This document shows, one piece after another, positions 51,718-61,086 of a stretch of DNA of 64,000 nt (the stretch's first letter is position 1; every line of letters begins with the position of its first letter). The notes under the pieces were generated by a model. The model saw nothing but the letters and a program-made list of their open reading frames with translations, was not told the origin of the DNA and did no database searches. The DNA is from Nitrospira sp. (lineage in GTDB: Bacteria; Nitrospirota; Nitrospiria; Nitrospirales; Nitrospiraceae), in assembly GCA_035968315.1 (NCBI GenBank), contig JAVYIN010000003.1:62001-126000 (forward strand), given 5' to 3'. Both the position numbers and the translations under genes were made by a program.

Positions 51718-52718
51718 CAGAAAAGCCCATTCGGCTGATATAGCACAACTCGGCTGCCGGAATTCTCAAACCGGAACGGCACATGGATCAGATGCTTGAG
51801 CCGCTCTCGGACTTTGGACTGCAGGTCAGGCTTCACAAATAACAACAAGAACCCTCCGCCGCCGGCCCCTAGGATCTTGCCGCCAGTCGCTCCCACACGC
51901 AGAGCCTCCTCATACAGATGGTCAATCTCGGGAGTTGACACCTTGTCCGACAAACTTCGCTTGTACAACCAGCTCTGATGCAGTAACCCTCCCACCTCCT
52001 CGATCGGCGTCTTCATGTCTTGGAGGATGTGGATGGCTTCATCGACCATCTCTTTCATACGATTGAGCTCGTTCTCGCGGCTCTTGAAATTGTCGATCTT
52101 GGACTTGGCGATCTCCGAAGCAATCCTTGAAAACCCGGTAAAACACAGCATCAAATGCGACTGAAACTCATGCAACCGGTCCTTCGTCAAAATGATGGGC
52201 GAAACCTGGAATGTGTCATTCGTCTTGAAATCGATTCGATTGAATCCGCCAAATGCCGCAGAAACCTGGTCCTGCGATCCGACATTTTCCTTGATGATCT
52301 GCTGCTCCATGTGGATGGCTTGCGCGGCCAGATCGTCTTTCGAAACATATTTTCCACGCAACGCGGCAAGAGCATGGATCAACCCAACCGTGAAGGATGA
52401 ACTGGACCCAAGTCCTGATCGTGCAGGCAAATCGCCATCGTGATGAATTTCGAGTCCATGATCGTCGCAGCCTGCCCAATCAAGAATGGCACGAACGGCT
52501 GGGTGCTTGATCTCTTCAACCCGCTGCACGTTCTCGATCACAGAATACACAATACGATGTCGATGTTCGAAGAACGGCGGAAGGTAGCGGCAACTAATAT
52601 GGCAATACTTGTCGATCGAGGTGGCCAGCACAACCCCGCCATGCTGTTGATACCACGCGGGATAGTCGGTGCCGCCGCCAAAAAATGAAATGCGGAAAGG
52701 AGTCCTTGTGATAATCAT
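51717..52718 (-). CDS. GHMP-family sugar kinase, HddA-like
   Basis: The 333-residue kinase matches D-glycero-D-manno-heptose 7-phosphate kinase in plan: ITRTPFRISFFGGGTDYPAWY at the N-terminus, the ATP loop DLPARSGLGSSSSFTVG (~96-112), KENVGSQDQVSAAFGGFN, and the C-terminal GATGGKILGAGGGGFLLLF. GHMP enzymes phosphorylate sugars at C1 or other hydroxyls. Its position with an HddC-like nucleotidyltransferase suggests activation of a heptose or another sugar phosphate. No isomerase or phosphatase of the heptose pathway lies in the window. It overlaps the SDR at 50737 by one base. Confidence 0.87.
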   Translation of the reverse strand: MIITRTPFRISFFGGGTDYPAWYQQHGGVVLATSIDKYCHISCRYLPPFFEHRHRIVYSVIENVQRVEEIKHPAVRAILDWAGCDDHGLEIHHDGDLPARSGLGSSSSFTVGLIHALAALRGKYVSKDDLAAQAIHMEQQIIKENVGSQDQVSAAFGGFNRIDFKTNDTFQVSPIILTKDRLHEFQSHLMLCFTGFSRIASEIAKSKIDNFKSRENELNRMKEMVDEAIHILQDMKTPIEEVGGLLHQSWLYKRSLSDKVSTPEIDHLYEEALRVGATGGKILGAGGGGFLLLFVKPDLQSKVRERLKHLIHVPFRFENSGSRVVLYQPNGLF

Positions 52719-52763
52719 GTTCGCAACCGCATCCTTTCCTGGCTGGCCAGTCGAGAGGGAGAG

Positions 52764-54323
52764 CTAATCACCGAGCAACTTGCGCCGCAGCCGCACTTTG
52801 GCCATAGCTTCGACGTTCGCCCGCTCCTTTTCCCCGAACTTGGTTTCAACTAATTTCAAGTAGGCCGGATTGGAGAAATACTTTTGCCACGCCTCATCGC
52901 GAAACCTCAGCACTTCCGCCGCCGCCACGTGTTTCGTCGGAAGTGGCTGGCTATCGTAGGAGAGAAACGCATACCCGCTGTAGGTTTCCGGGAGCGCCCA
53001 TCCATACTGTCTGGCCATGTGATACATCGGACTGCCGGGCAACGCCTGGCATGGATACATGTTGGCCATCTCCGTGTTCAACTCGAGCGCCAAATCCAGC
53101 GTTTCCCCCATCGTCTGCAGCGTATCGTCCGGGAAGCCGAAGATGTAGTTACTGATAACATTCATGCCGCCGGCTCTTACCTTCTCGCACACTCCTCGAA
53201 TGTTAACTTCTTGGAAGGAACCTTTCGAGACCTCTTGCCGCACGGTTTGATTGCCGGCTTCAATACCGAGTGCTAGCCAATTGATGCCAGCCTTTCTGAA
53301 CAGTTCGATATACTCATGACGCACAGTATCGACTCGCGCATAGGCCCACATCCGCAACTTAAGATTCCGCTCGATGATGTCATGCAGGAGAGGCTCGTAG
53401 TACTTGCGATTCAAGAAGAACATTTCGTCGCTGATGCGAACGGTCTCGACTCCCATGCGGGCCAGCTTTTCGAGTTCTCCGGCGATGAGCTTCGCACTCC
53501 AGAAGCGCATGCCGCGCGATTGCGCCGCGTCGACCGTGCTCCCGTTATCGACACGATTGATGATGTTGATCATGCAGAAGTCGCAGCCGAACGTGCAGCC
53601 GAGCGAGGTATAGATGGCCGCGAACGGTGTCCGCTTTTCGTGATCGAACTCGGCATGCCAAAAATGCGCCCGATACAAATCGAGCGGACGCGATCGGTAA
53701 GGAAGAAGATCCCATGCGTAACCGGGCATATCAATATCCATACAGTCCTGCGGAACCACGGATTGCGGCTCGTTCAAGATGGATCGGATTGTCCCTGAAG
53801 AATCAGCCGCCTTGTATCCGATCCCCTTTACAGCCTTCACCCCGGAGCTGAGATCGGTCCGCAGAAGATTGTGCAGTGCGTAGACACCTTCATTCAGTAG
53901 AACAAAATCGACAAACGGGAACTGCAAAACCTCCAGTGGCAACGCACTGGTGTGAGACCCCACGAAGCAGATAGAGAATTCCGGATGTTGCTGCCTCAGT
54001 TCATTGGCAAGCGCGCTGGCGCCGATCATTCCAGTCGTCCCGGAATTGGGGTTTTGTCCATACACCACAAAAACGACCAGCCGCGGGTTCGCACTCTGAA
54101 TCCGGCTCACGGCATCGGCCAGCGATAACTTCTCCGCATCACAATCCAGGATGGCGACGCCGAAATCCTTGGCACGACATGACTGTGCCAGTAATAATGC
54201 CCATGTAGGAGGCTCGATCGCTGAATACGTCTTCGCTAATCCCTGATACGCCTGCAATGATGAATCGGCGTTGACGAAGAGCACATCCAATTGCCTTGAG
54301 GGCATGCGCGATGCGGCCATCAA
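52764..54323 (-). CDS. Cobalamin-binding-type radical SAM enzyme
   Basis: The 519-residue protein has a B12-binding-like Rossmann domain (residues ~12-160; VVFVVYGQNPNSGTTGMIGA and the GSHTSALP and VLLNEGVYAL segments), then a radical SAM domain with the [4Fe-4S] motif CTFGCDFC (Cys243, Cys247, Cys250). Downstream pieces ISDEMFFLNRKYYEP, WLALGIEAGNQ and YIFGFPDDT are typical. The Rossmann part lacks a clear DxHxxG ligand, as in many of these enzymes. Relatives methylate unactivated carbon or do other radical chemistry. As the first gene of the unusual sugar block, it may add a methyl or other branch to a sugar. The reaction is unknown. Confidence 0.86.
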   Translation of the reverse strand: MMAASRMPSRQLDVLFVNADSSLQAYQGLAKTYSAIEPPTWALLLAQSCRAKDFGVAILDCDAEKLSLADAVSRIQSANPRLVVFVVYGQNPNSGTTGMIGASALANELRQQHPEFSICFVGSHTSALPLEVLQFPFVDFVLLNEGVYALHNLLRTDLSSGVKAVKGIGYKAADSSGTIRSILNEPQSVVPQDCMDIDMPGYAWDLLPYRSRPLDLYRAHFWHAEFDHEKRTPFAAIYTSLGCTFGCDFCMINIINRVDNGSTVDAAQSRGMRFWSAKLIAGELEKLARMGVETVRISDEMFFLNRKYYEPLLHDIIERNLKLRMWAYARVDTVRHEYIELFRKAGINWLALGIEAGNQTVRQEVSKGSFQEVNIRGVCEKVRAGGMNVISNYIFGFPDDTLQTMGETLDLALELNTEMANMYPCQALPGSPMYHMARQYGWALPETYSGYAFLSYDSQPLPTKHVAAAEVLRFRDEAWQKYFSNPAYLKLVETKFGEKERANVEAMAKVRLRRKLLGD

Positions 54324-54450
54324 TATCCCTGCCTCTCCTCTGATGTTCTCAGAATTCCTTTTAGGCGAGTGTTCGGCAAAACGTCCCCCTCCCGATGATT
54401 CTACGGCAACGGCGGAGGAACACTCTCGCCGGGGAGCACCCCAACCGGTT

Positions 54451-55401
54451 TCAGCTGAATAGCCGCTCCTTAAGTTTCAATGCGAGAGTATATGGATCGA
54501 CTCGAAGCAGACGGGAGCGCAGCAACCGATGTCGCCAGATACGCCGCCTCAACGAGGAGAGCTGATGTGGCTGAATCTCCCCGATCACCTGCGAACGACC
54601 GTTGCGGAAGCGATGCACGGTCGTTCCACTGAGAACTCGTCGCCCGTACTCCTTGACGGCGTTTGCGTACGCAACCTGTCCGGGCTTTTCCACATTGCTC
54701 AAACGTTGACTGCGCTGATCATGGTGCGTACGGCCGAAATTCGCAACCGCCGGAATGAAATACGGACTATAGCCCTCAGTAATAAATCTGAACATAAACC
54801 CAAGATGGGGACAGACTCTGAACCAATCCCGCGCGTGTGAATCCGGGAACCACTTCTTAATCACCTCGCTTCTCACACAATAATTCCCCTCGGGCAAGGG
54901 AAAACCGCTCTCAAGCCAGAATGCAAGAAAGTTCTGTTTCTGCGGAGGAGGATCCGCAAAAAAATCCTGAAAAGAGACATTCAGCAGATTGCCCTCCTCG
55001 GACATGGCTTGGGCAAATCCCCATACCAGCGACACCTCGTCGTCCGACTCAAGCACATCGACACACTTTCGAAACCAGTGGAGATCGAGAAATCCGTCTG
55101 AGACGCAACACTGAATGATGTACTGCCCTCGCGCCATGGCAAACGCTTTTTGATAGGCCTCCAGAACGTGATCGTCCGGTTCAGACACCCATCGGAGGTG
55201 CGGAAATTCTTTAAGGATCTCCACGGTTCCATCTGTCGATCCTCCGTCAACGACAATGTGTTCGACGTTTTTGAACGATTGCGCCGCGACACTCTCAATC
55301 GTCTGCCGAAGAAAGCGGCCATGATTAAGTGACGGCGTCACGACCGAGATCAAAGGCTGCGTGACAATACCCAGATTCTCACTACCCTTGTGCATCATCA
55401 C
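54451..55401 (-). CDS. Glycosyltransferase family 2 (WcaA-like)
   Basis: The 316-residue GT-A enzyme begins after a short lead with PLISVVTPSLNHGRFLRQTI, with VEHIVVDGGSTDGTVEIL (~46-63) and a WVSEPDDHVLEAYQKAF segment. The DGGSTDGT and following acidic residues bind the nucleotide sugar. It then has a CVRSEVIKKWFPDSHARDW region and a basic, helical C-terminus (RRRIWRHRLLRSRLLRVD) that may contact the membrane. It is one of the repeat-unit transferases; sugar and linkage are unknown. Confidence 0.9.
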   Translation of the reverse strand: MMMHKGSENLGIVTQPLISVVTPSLNHGRFLRQTIESVAAQSFKNVEHIVVDGGSTDGTVEILKEFPHLRWVSEPDDHVLEAYQKAFAMARGQYIIQCCVSDGFLDLHWFRKCVDVLESDDEVSLVWGFAQAMSEEGNLLNVSFQDFFADPPPQKQNFLAFWLESGFPLPEGNYCVRSEVIKKWFPDSHARDWFRVCPHLGFMFRFITEGYSPYFIPAVANFGRTHHDQRSQRLSNVEKPGQVAYANAVKEYGRRVLSGTTVHRFRNGRSQVIGEIQPHQLSSLRRRIWRHRLLRSRLLRVDPYTLALKLKERLFS

Positions 55402-55478
55402 GTGGGAATACGGGGAATAATCGTAACTGCAGGCCTTAGCTCAACCACTCCGAGCCTCAACTCGTGCCGACAGCAAAA

Positions 55479-56510
55479 CTACTGTTCGTGCCTTGAAAGA
55501 TCTTTACCGGAAACATTACTTCCGACCGGATCATATCCTGCCGCACGAAGAGCCGTGGATCGTTTTTCAAAATGAATGTCCTTCTTTACCGGCGGCCCCT
55601 CTCTCAACCGAAGCAGTACCAGGAGCCGGCCGACCAATGCACGCACGCGAAGAACGGTGATGGCGATCAGGAACGTGTAGTACGTCCGTACCCGCAAGGC
55701 GTATTTCACGGTCCCATTCAATCGAGACTCATTCACCACCCGGACAATCTTGTGGACGAAACGCCATTGATGCTGAGTAAAGAACCACCATGCGAGGAAC
55801 ACAGATTGTCCTTTGGGGCTCCCGCTCGCCAGAGAAGGGTCATACCCTCGATACTTGTTGCGATAGAAGAATAGAATCTCGTCGATCGTGTGCACCTTGC
55901 TCTGCACCATGAGCTTAATGAGGAACAAGTTATCCACATCGGCGATCGTTTCGTCAAAGGTATCGAACGGCAGAGCCGCCAAGTACGCTTCGCTCCGATA
56001 AACACCGAAGATCGTCGGAACCACTCGGCGTTGCCCGAGATAGCGCCACACATTCAGAAACGGAGAATCATCTTTCGTATAAAGGTGTCGCCTTGCCAGC
56101 AGCCGCTGCGCACCTCGGTTCCCCTCCACATCCACATAGCAGGCATTGGGAAACACCAACCCAACATCGGGATGCCGCTGAAGATACGTCACAAGAACAC
56201 TGAGAAAATTCGGTGCCCAGAGATCGTCATCACATGCGATCATGCAGAATTCACCCGTCATGAACGTCGCAAGATGGTTGGCGGCATCGTGAGAAATACG
56301 ATTGACCGTATCCAGCACATACTTCACCCGCGCATCGCGGCGTTCGTACTCGCGACAAATTTCCGCCGTTCGATCGGTCGATTGGTTGTCGAGAATCACG
56401 ATTTCGAACTTCGGATAGTCTTGGGCCAGCAATGAGTCCAGTGCCAAGGGCAGAAAAAGTTCCCCGTTAAGCACCGGCACCATAATTGTGACAAGACCTG
56501 GCACCCTCAT
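55479..56510 (-). CDS. Glycosyltransferase family 2
   Basis: The 343-residue protein starts GLVTIMVPVLNGELFLPLAL and contains IVILDNQSTDRTAEIC and the DXD-type IACDDDLWAPNF near residue 92. The rest has NACYVDVEGNRGAQRLLARR and VPTIFGVYRSEAYLAALPF regions and a helical membrane-proximal tail (RTYYTFLIAITVLRVRALVG, ~275-295). It is a repeat-unit transferase of the WcaA type. Donor and acceptor are unknown. The start codon shares one base with the flippase stop (TAATG), so it is translated with it. Confidence 0.9.
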   Translation of the reverse strand: MRVPGLVTIMVPVLNGELFLPLALDSLLAQDYPKFEIVILDNQSTDRTAEICREYERRDARVKYVLDTVNRISHDAANHLATFMTGEFCMIACDDDLWAPNFLSVLVTYLQRHPDVGLVFPNACYVDVEGNRGAQRLLARRHLYTKDDSPFLNVWRYLGQRRVVPTIFGVYRSEAYLAALPFDTFDETIADVDNLFLIKLMVQSKVHTIDEILFFYRNKYRGYDPSLASGSPKGQSVFLAWWFFTQHQWRFVHKIVRVVNESRLNGTVKYALRVRTYYTFLIAITVLRVRALVGRLLVLLRLREGPPVKKDIHFEKRSTALRAAGYDPVGSNVSGKDLSRHEQ

Positions 56511-57973
56511 TAGACTCTCCTTACCACTGGGAGCACCTCGCGGAGCCAGGATTTGGCCATGACATACTGCAGGCCCACCATCAACAAACCTGAGATCGTG
56601 AGGGCAATCACTGCTCCGCTATCATTTAATTCACCCAGGACCACCCGCATCATCCATCCCATCAAATACAACGGAGTACCTAGCACTGCCGCATATAGGA
56701 TCCTCCGGATAGGCCACACAACCGGCAAGGCACGGCAACTGAGGGGAATCACCACGATAAGAACCGCCACTCCGGCCGCCAGAAGGGCTAACGCCGTTCC
56801 CAACAGTGGCTCATAGGGTGCCAGAAGGTAGACCAATGTAGGGGCGATGAGCGCACCAACGACAACGGGCAGAACGTTGACGCTCATATCGAGTTTCACC
56901 AACCCAAGTTGGTAGAGTACGGATGAGATGGCGCGAAACGTTTCCGTCAATGCTGGCCAAAGAAGAATCGACGTTACCGTCTGAAATTGTTCACCTAAGA
57001 GCAGCTTCACCATAAATGCGGCATTCCCTGCTAGAAATGCGCCGAATAACATGACCGCAGGAATGTACGCTGCAGCATAGGCATTCCAAGCCTGTGTCAT
57101 GCCTTCTGCATCATGCCCTTTGAGCGCGCGAAACAGGGTCGGGCTATAAAACTCATTGAACAATGTTTCAAAGGTCTGCATCGGCACGGAGCAAATCATA
57201 TACCCAGCCGCAAACAGCCCCACAGTCGCAATGTCGGCAACCGAGGTAAGCACAAACCGATAACTCTGCGACTGGATCCAATAGAGTATGTAAATGATTG
57301 CTTGCGGCCACACAAACGTGAATACCGTCCACCAATCAAATGGGAGCCTCCTCACTTGGTCTGAAATGTGCACAGGAGCATTCGCTTTGGCATACCGATC
57401 AAAAAGTACATAGGACAGAGAAGAAAGAAGAAACCCACAAAAGATTCCCACCAGCCACATCTCCGCACTTGCTTCACTCCTCGAATACCACAGCGCAAAG
57501 AGCAGCCCCCCCCAAGCCGCAATATTCCCAAATGCCACATACAGAAACCGATGACCGATCAAATTGAGTCCCATCGTCCCCATCGTGTGGAGTGAAAATC
57601 CAGCTGTATAGAACGCTACCAATGCGCCAACCCAGACAGCCCCAATACCTGCAACCAATACCAACCAACTCTGAATTGCCCAGGCCCCCGCGCCAAGAAC
57701 CAGCGTGCCAATCAGGACAATCAGAAAATATGCCCTTAATTTTTGACTCAATGTTCCAGCATCCATCCACTCGAGACATCCTCGCCCGATATACGCCGCC
57801 ACAGGCATCAGCAAGGCCGACGTCCCCAAGGTCGCGAGACTCATCAGTTGGTTCATGCTCCCGACATCGCCTGGAGACAATAGAGTCGTCGCGGTCTTAA
57901 TGGTGACAAGGCCGGCGAGCACTTGAAGGCCTCGTCCAAGCCCAAGCAACAGGAGGTCCTTGAATGGTGTCAC
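56510..57973 (-). CDS. wzx: Wzx-type polysaccharide flippase
   Basis: The 487-residue integral membrane protein has about twelve to fourteen helices and the layout of the polysaccharide biosynthesis (MATE/MOP) export family, beginning LLLLGLGRGLQVLAGLVTIK. Flippases of this type move undecaprenyl-linked oligosaccharide units across the inner membrane, working with a Wzy polymerase and ligase. The stretch TFETLFNEFYSPTLFRAL and the terminal hydrophobic blocks fit. GC content is a little lower than that of its neighbours, as often seen for flippases in surface-glycan loci. It is the only flippase candidate here and no ABC exporter is visible. Confidence 0.88.
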   Translation of the reverse strand: MTPFKDLLLLGLGRGLQVLAGLVTIKTATTLLSPGDVGSMNQLMSLATLGTSALLMPVAAYIGRGCLEWMDAGTLSQKLRAYFLIVLIGTLVLGAGAWAIQSWLVLVAGIGAVWVGALVAFYTAGFSLHTMGTMGLNLIGHRFLYVAFGNIAAWGGLLFALWYSRSEASAEMWLVGIFCGFLLSSLSYVLFDRYAKANAPVHISDQVRRLPFDWWTVFTFVWPQAIIYILYWIQSQSYRFVLTSVADIATVGLFAAGYMICSVPMQTFETLFNEFYSPTLFRALKGHDAEGMTQAWNAYAAAYIPAVMLFGAFLAGNAAFMVKLLLGEQFQTVTSILLWPALTETFRAISSVLYQLGLVKLDMSVNVLPVVVGALIAPTLVYLLAPYEPLLGTALALLAAGVAVLIVVIPLSCRALPVVWPIRRILYAAVLGTPLYLMGWMMRVVLGELNDSGAVIALTISGLLMVGLQYVMAKSWLREVLPVVRRV

Positions 57974-57985
57974 TACGAATCCATC

Positions 57986-58462
57986 CTAGCGCAGGACCCC
58001 ACGCAGGCCTTCGAATGCATCGATTATCGGTTGCCGCGCCGGAGGCACAATTTCTTCAGGCAACTGACCAGACGTAAAATAAGCTAACTCTTCGCTTTCA
58101 TCGCTACAGGCCAGACAACCAGCGAGCACTCGTGCTGCAACGATCACATCGATCAATTGCACTACATCTCCGTTATCGGGATAGGTCACAATCCGGCCGT
58201 TCGGGTTCGAATACACACCGATCAGATGGGTAATCTCCACGGTCAATCCGGTTTCCTCAGCGACCTCTCTGACCGCGGCAGCCAGCAGCGATTCCCCCGG
58301 TTCCACCCTTCCTCCCGGCAGCCCCCACCAGCCACAATCACGGCGTTTCTCCATGAGGATCGACTGTTCAGGCCCCCAAATTACCACCCCGACTCCTGCT
58401 CGCACTCGCATCCCGGCGACAACGGCATTTCCATACATTGAGACAGCCCGATCACCGGTCAT
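57986..58462 (-). CDS. NUDIX hydrolase, possibly GDP-mannose mannosyl hydrolase-like
   Basis: The 158-residue protein has a full Nudix box near residues 50-72 ([19 protein letters not shown] then VAEETGL), the catalytic Glu-rich helix that binds Mg2+ and cleaves nucleoside diphosphate-X. Before it lies [23 protein letters not shown] and CGWWGLPGG. Its place next to gmd/fcl fits a GDP-mannose or other sugar nucleotide hydrolase, as Gmm in colanic acid loci, but other Nudix substrates are possible. The start may be one of two later codons (58438 or 58411); none has a clear ribosome binding site. Confidence 0.8.
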   Translation of the reverse strand: MTGDRAVSMYGNAVVAGMRVRAGVGVVIWGPEQSILMEKRRDCGWWGLPGGRVEPGESLLAAAVREVAEETGLTVEITHLIGVYSNPNGRIVTYPDNGDVVQLIDVIVAARVLAGCLACSDESEELAYFTSGQLPEEIVPPARQPIIDAFEGLRGVLR

Positions 58463-58553
58463 ACCGCTTCATTAAACCGATGGCGGATTGCACACATGCA
58501 GCTGGCGTCACACCGGTACCACACCCCGGACGTCGCTCTCGGCCGCCGCCGCG

Positions 58554-59504
58554 TCATCCCTCACTCCCCTCCCGACGATACCACTCAACAGTTTGGCGAA
58601 TTCCCTCGCAAAGCGGTGTCTGCGCTTTGAAGCCAAACGCATGCTGCGCCCGTGACGTATCGAGGCATCGCCGTGGCTGGCCGTTGGGGCGCGAAGCATC
58701 CCAGACAATCTTGCCAGCAAAGCCGGTTAGCTCGGCGACCATTTCGGTCAACGTCTTGATGGAGACTTCTTCCCCCGTTCCCACATTGACTGGCTCGTTC
58801 CCATTGTACCGTTCCGTCGCAAGGACAATCGCTTCAGCGCAATCTTTGACGAATAAAAACTCTCTCGTCGGCGTTCCATCTCCCCAGCATACGATTCGAT
58901 CATCCCCTCGACGAACAGCCTCGACGCACTTTCTAATCAACGCGGGAATGACATGGGACGTGTGCAAATCAAAGTTGTCTCCAGGACCATACAAATTGAC
59001 CGGCAACAAATAGATGGAATTGAACCCATACTGCTGTCGATAGGCCTGCCCCTGAACGAGCAACATTTTTTTGGCCAATCCATACGGAGCATTGGTTTCT
59101 TCCGGATACCCGTCCCATAAGGCTTCCTCCCTAAAGGGTACAGGAGTAAACTTGGGGTAAGCGCAAATCGTGCCGAGAGACACAAATTTCTCAATGCCCA
59201 ACTTCCGCCCCATCTCGATGAGCTGCACCCCCATCATCAAGTTGTCATAAAAGAATTTCCCGGGATTGTCGAGGTTCGCACCAATCCCGCCAACCCTCGC
59301 CGCGAGATGAATGACAAGGTCGGGCTTCGCATCACGATAGACGCGTTCGACCCCCTCTATGCTGACAAGGTCATACACTTGGCTTCTCGGCACGAAAACC
59401 TCCGTGGCTCCCCGTGCCCGAATTAACTCGACCACATACCGGCCAAGAAACCCTGCCCCTCCCGTCACCAACACACGCTTGCTTACCCAGAATCCCACCG
59501 TCAC
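58554..59504 (-). CDS. fcl: GDP-L-fucose synthase
   Basis: The 316-residue extended SDR epimerises and reduces GDP-4-keto-6-deoxymannose (from Gmd) to GDP-L-fucose. It has [20 protein letters not shown] (NADP loop), the [20 protein letters not shown] block, catalytic Ser in [10 protein letters not shown] and YGLAK, and [15 protein letters not shown]. The [20 protein letters not shown] region and [16 protein letters not shown] follow. It starts at a GTG that overlaps the gmd stop (GTGA). A second, less canonical paralogue is at 50737. Confidence 0.93.
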   Translation of the reverse strand: MTVGFWVSKRVLVTGGAGFLGRYVVELIRARGATEVFVPRSQVYDLVSIEGVERVYRDAKPDLVIHLAARVGGIGANLDNPGKFFYDNLMMGVQLIEMGRKLGIEKFVSLGTICAYPKFTPVPFREEALWDGYPEETNAPYGLAKKMLLVQGQAYRQQYGFNSIYLLPVNLYGPGDNFDLHTSHVIPALIRKCVEAVRRGDDRIVCWGDGTPTREFLFVKDCAEAIVLATERYNGNEPVNVGTGEEVSIKTLTEMVAELTGFAGKIVWDASRPNGQPRRCLDTSRAQHAFGFKAQTPLCEGIRQTVEWYRREGSEG

Positions 59505-60511
59505 TTGCCTCCCTGTGTTCCCTCCAACAATCGCCGCTCGTGCTGCAAATCGGCATGTACCATTGTCTCCACCAGTTCAAGAAAAGACATTTTCGGCTGC
59601 CACCCCAATTTCCTTCTGGCCTTGGAGGCCTCGCCTATAAGCAGATCTACCTCCGTGGGGCGATAATATTTCGGATCGATCTTCACATATTGCTTCCAGT
59701 CCAGACTAAGATGGCCAAAAGCCACATCCAGAAACTCTCTGACCGTATGGGTTTCTCCGGTCGCGATAACGTAATCATCCGGCTCTTCTTGCTGCAGCAT
59801 CAACCACATCGCTTCGACATAATCTCCCGCATACCCCCAGTCTCGCTTTGCATCCAGATTCCCGAGGTACAGATCCTGTTGCAGTCCGAGCTTGATCCGA
59901 GCAGCTGCTTTCGTAATCTTTCTCGTAACAAACGTCTCTCCACGTCGCGGAGATTCGTGATTAAACAAAATGCCGCTGCAGGCAAAGAGGCTGTATGCCT
60001 CACGATAATTGACGGTAATCCAGTGCGCATACAGCTTGGCCGCCCCATAGGGGCTTCTCGGATAGAACGGAGTGGTCTCCCGTTGTGGAATCTCCTGAAC
60101 CTTGCCGAACATTTCACTTGAGGAGGCCTGATAGAACTTTGGCCTGAGCCCGGACTCACGAATGGCTTCCAAGAGGCGAACGGTGCCCACGCCGGTCACC
60201 TCCGCTGTGTACTCAGGCACATCGAAGCTCACTCGCACGTGGCTCTGCGCGCCTAAATTGTAAATTTCATCGGGCTGTGTGGTTCGGAGAATCTTATTGA
60301 GGGAACTGGCATCGTTGAGATCTCCATAGACAAGGCGCAACCGTACATCGGGAATGTGGGGATCCTGATAGATCGGATCGATCCGTCCGGTATTGAACGA
60401 ACTGGATCGTCGAATAATGCCGTAGACCTCGTACCCTTTACTCAAAAGCAATTCGGCAAGATACGATCCATCCTGACCGGTAATACCTGTGATCAACGCT
60501 TTCTTAGCCAT
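59501..60511 (-). CDS. gmd: GDP-mannose 4,6-dehydratase
   Basis: The 336-residue SDR makes GDP-4-keto-6-deoxy-D-mannose from GDP-mannose, which the ManC/ManB genes near 26-28 kb can supply. Characteristic features are [20 protein letters not shown] at the N-terminus, [13 protein letters not shown], catalytic Thr/Ser region [14 protein letters not shown], and [15 protein letters not shown] (YxxxK). [18 protein letters not shown] and the substrate-binding [14 protein letters not shown] are also present. It is translated with fcl through a 4-bp GTGA overlap, giving the GDP-fucose branch. Confidence 0.96.
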   Translation of the reverse strand: MAKKALITGITGQDGSYLAELLLSKGYEVYGIIRRSSSFNTGRIDPIYQDPHIPDVRLRLVYGDLNDASSLNKILRTTQPDEIYNLGAQSHVRVSFDVPEYTAEVTGVGTVRLLEAIRESGLRPKFYQASSSEMFGKVQEIPQRETTPFYPRSPYGAAKLYAHWITVNYREAYSLFACSGILFNHESPRRGETFVTRKITKAAARIKLGLQQDLYLGNLDAKRDWGYAGDYVEAMWLMLQQEEPDDYVIATGETHTVREFLDVAFGHLSLDWKQYVKIDPKYYRPTEVDLLIGEASKARRKLGWQPKMSFLELVETMVHADLQHERRLLEGTQGGK

Positions 60512-60538
60512 GACAAATCCTGTGATTTAACTGCAATA

Positions 60539-61045
60539 CTATGCCTGCACCACATCCCGCACATCGATTTCCACCGCGGCCGCTTGCTGAATCAGCCGAA
60601 CACCGATGACCAGCCGGTGGCGTTTTTCTTTACGGAGAAGGATCCCCTGCAGGCCCTGAAGCGGCCCCCGCACAACTTCCACCGTCATCCCTTCATGGAG
60701 GTAGGGGTGCGGATCATAGGGCAGCACGCTCGCCATGAGGGTCTTGATGGCGTCAATCTCTTCATCCGGGATCGGTTCAGGACGGCTCCCGCTCCCCACC
60801 ACTTCCACCACGCCCGAAACCTTCTGCACTGCAAGCTTGTCTTGCTGCAAGAACCGAACGAAGCAATAGCCGGAGAAGAGCGGGACTTCGACCTCTTTCC
60901 GCCGATCTTTCCACTGACTAAGCCGCTTCACCGTCGGCAGCAAGGGCTCGATCCCCTGTTTCTCCAATTGATCGCGCACCAACTTTTCATGGCGAGATCG
61001 AGTCCGTACAGCGTACCAGTGGGGAGATTGGTCTGTCTGGTTCAT
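60539..61045 (-). CDS. NusG-family (UpxY/RfaH-like) antitermination factor
   Basis: The 168-residue protein has an NGN domain (HWYAVRTRSRHEKLVRDQL, ~9-27, through EVPLFSGYCFVRFLQQDKLA) and a C-terminal KOW domain (HEGMTVEVVRGPLQGLQGIL near ~117-136). Specialised NusG paralogues such as RfaH, LoaP and UpxY bind RNA polymerase at the start of long polysaccharide operons and stop premature termination. Placement at the head of the gmd-to-polysaccharide block fits that role. Its first codons (MNQTDQS) are encoded by the end of a GTCTG-repeat array, so the N-terminus may have been reshaped by it. I see no clear ops or JUMPstart element. Confidence 0.88.
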   Translation of the reverse strand: MNQTDQSPHWYAVRTRSRHEKLVRDQLEKQGIEPLLPTVKRLSQWKDRRKEVEVPLFSGYCFVRFLQQDKLAVQKVSGVVEVVGSGSRPEPIPDEEIDAIKTLMASVLPYDPHPYLHEGMTVEVVRGPLQGLQGILLRKEKRHRLVIGVRLIQQAAAVEIDVRDVVQA

Positions 61046-61086
61046 TTAGTCTGTCTGGTCTATCTGGTCGGTCTCGTCTGTCTGGT
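61030..61086. repeat. Degenerate GTCTGTCTGGT tandem array, left side
   Basis: About 57 bases of imperfect units GTCTGTCTGGT, CTGTCTGGTCTATCTGGTC and CGTCTGTCTGGTT. The array covers the first codons of the NusG-like gene and the last codons of the four-helix-bundle gene (TRQTRPTR). A related array lies at 61451-61548 on the other side of that gene. Confidence 0.75.
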
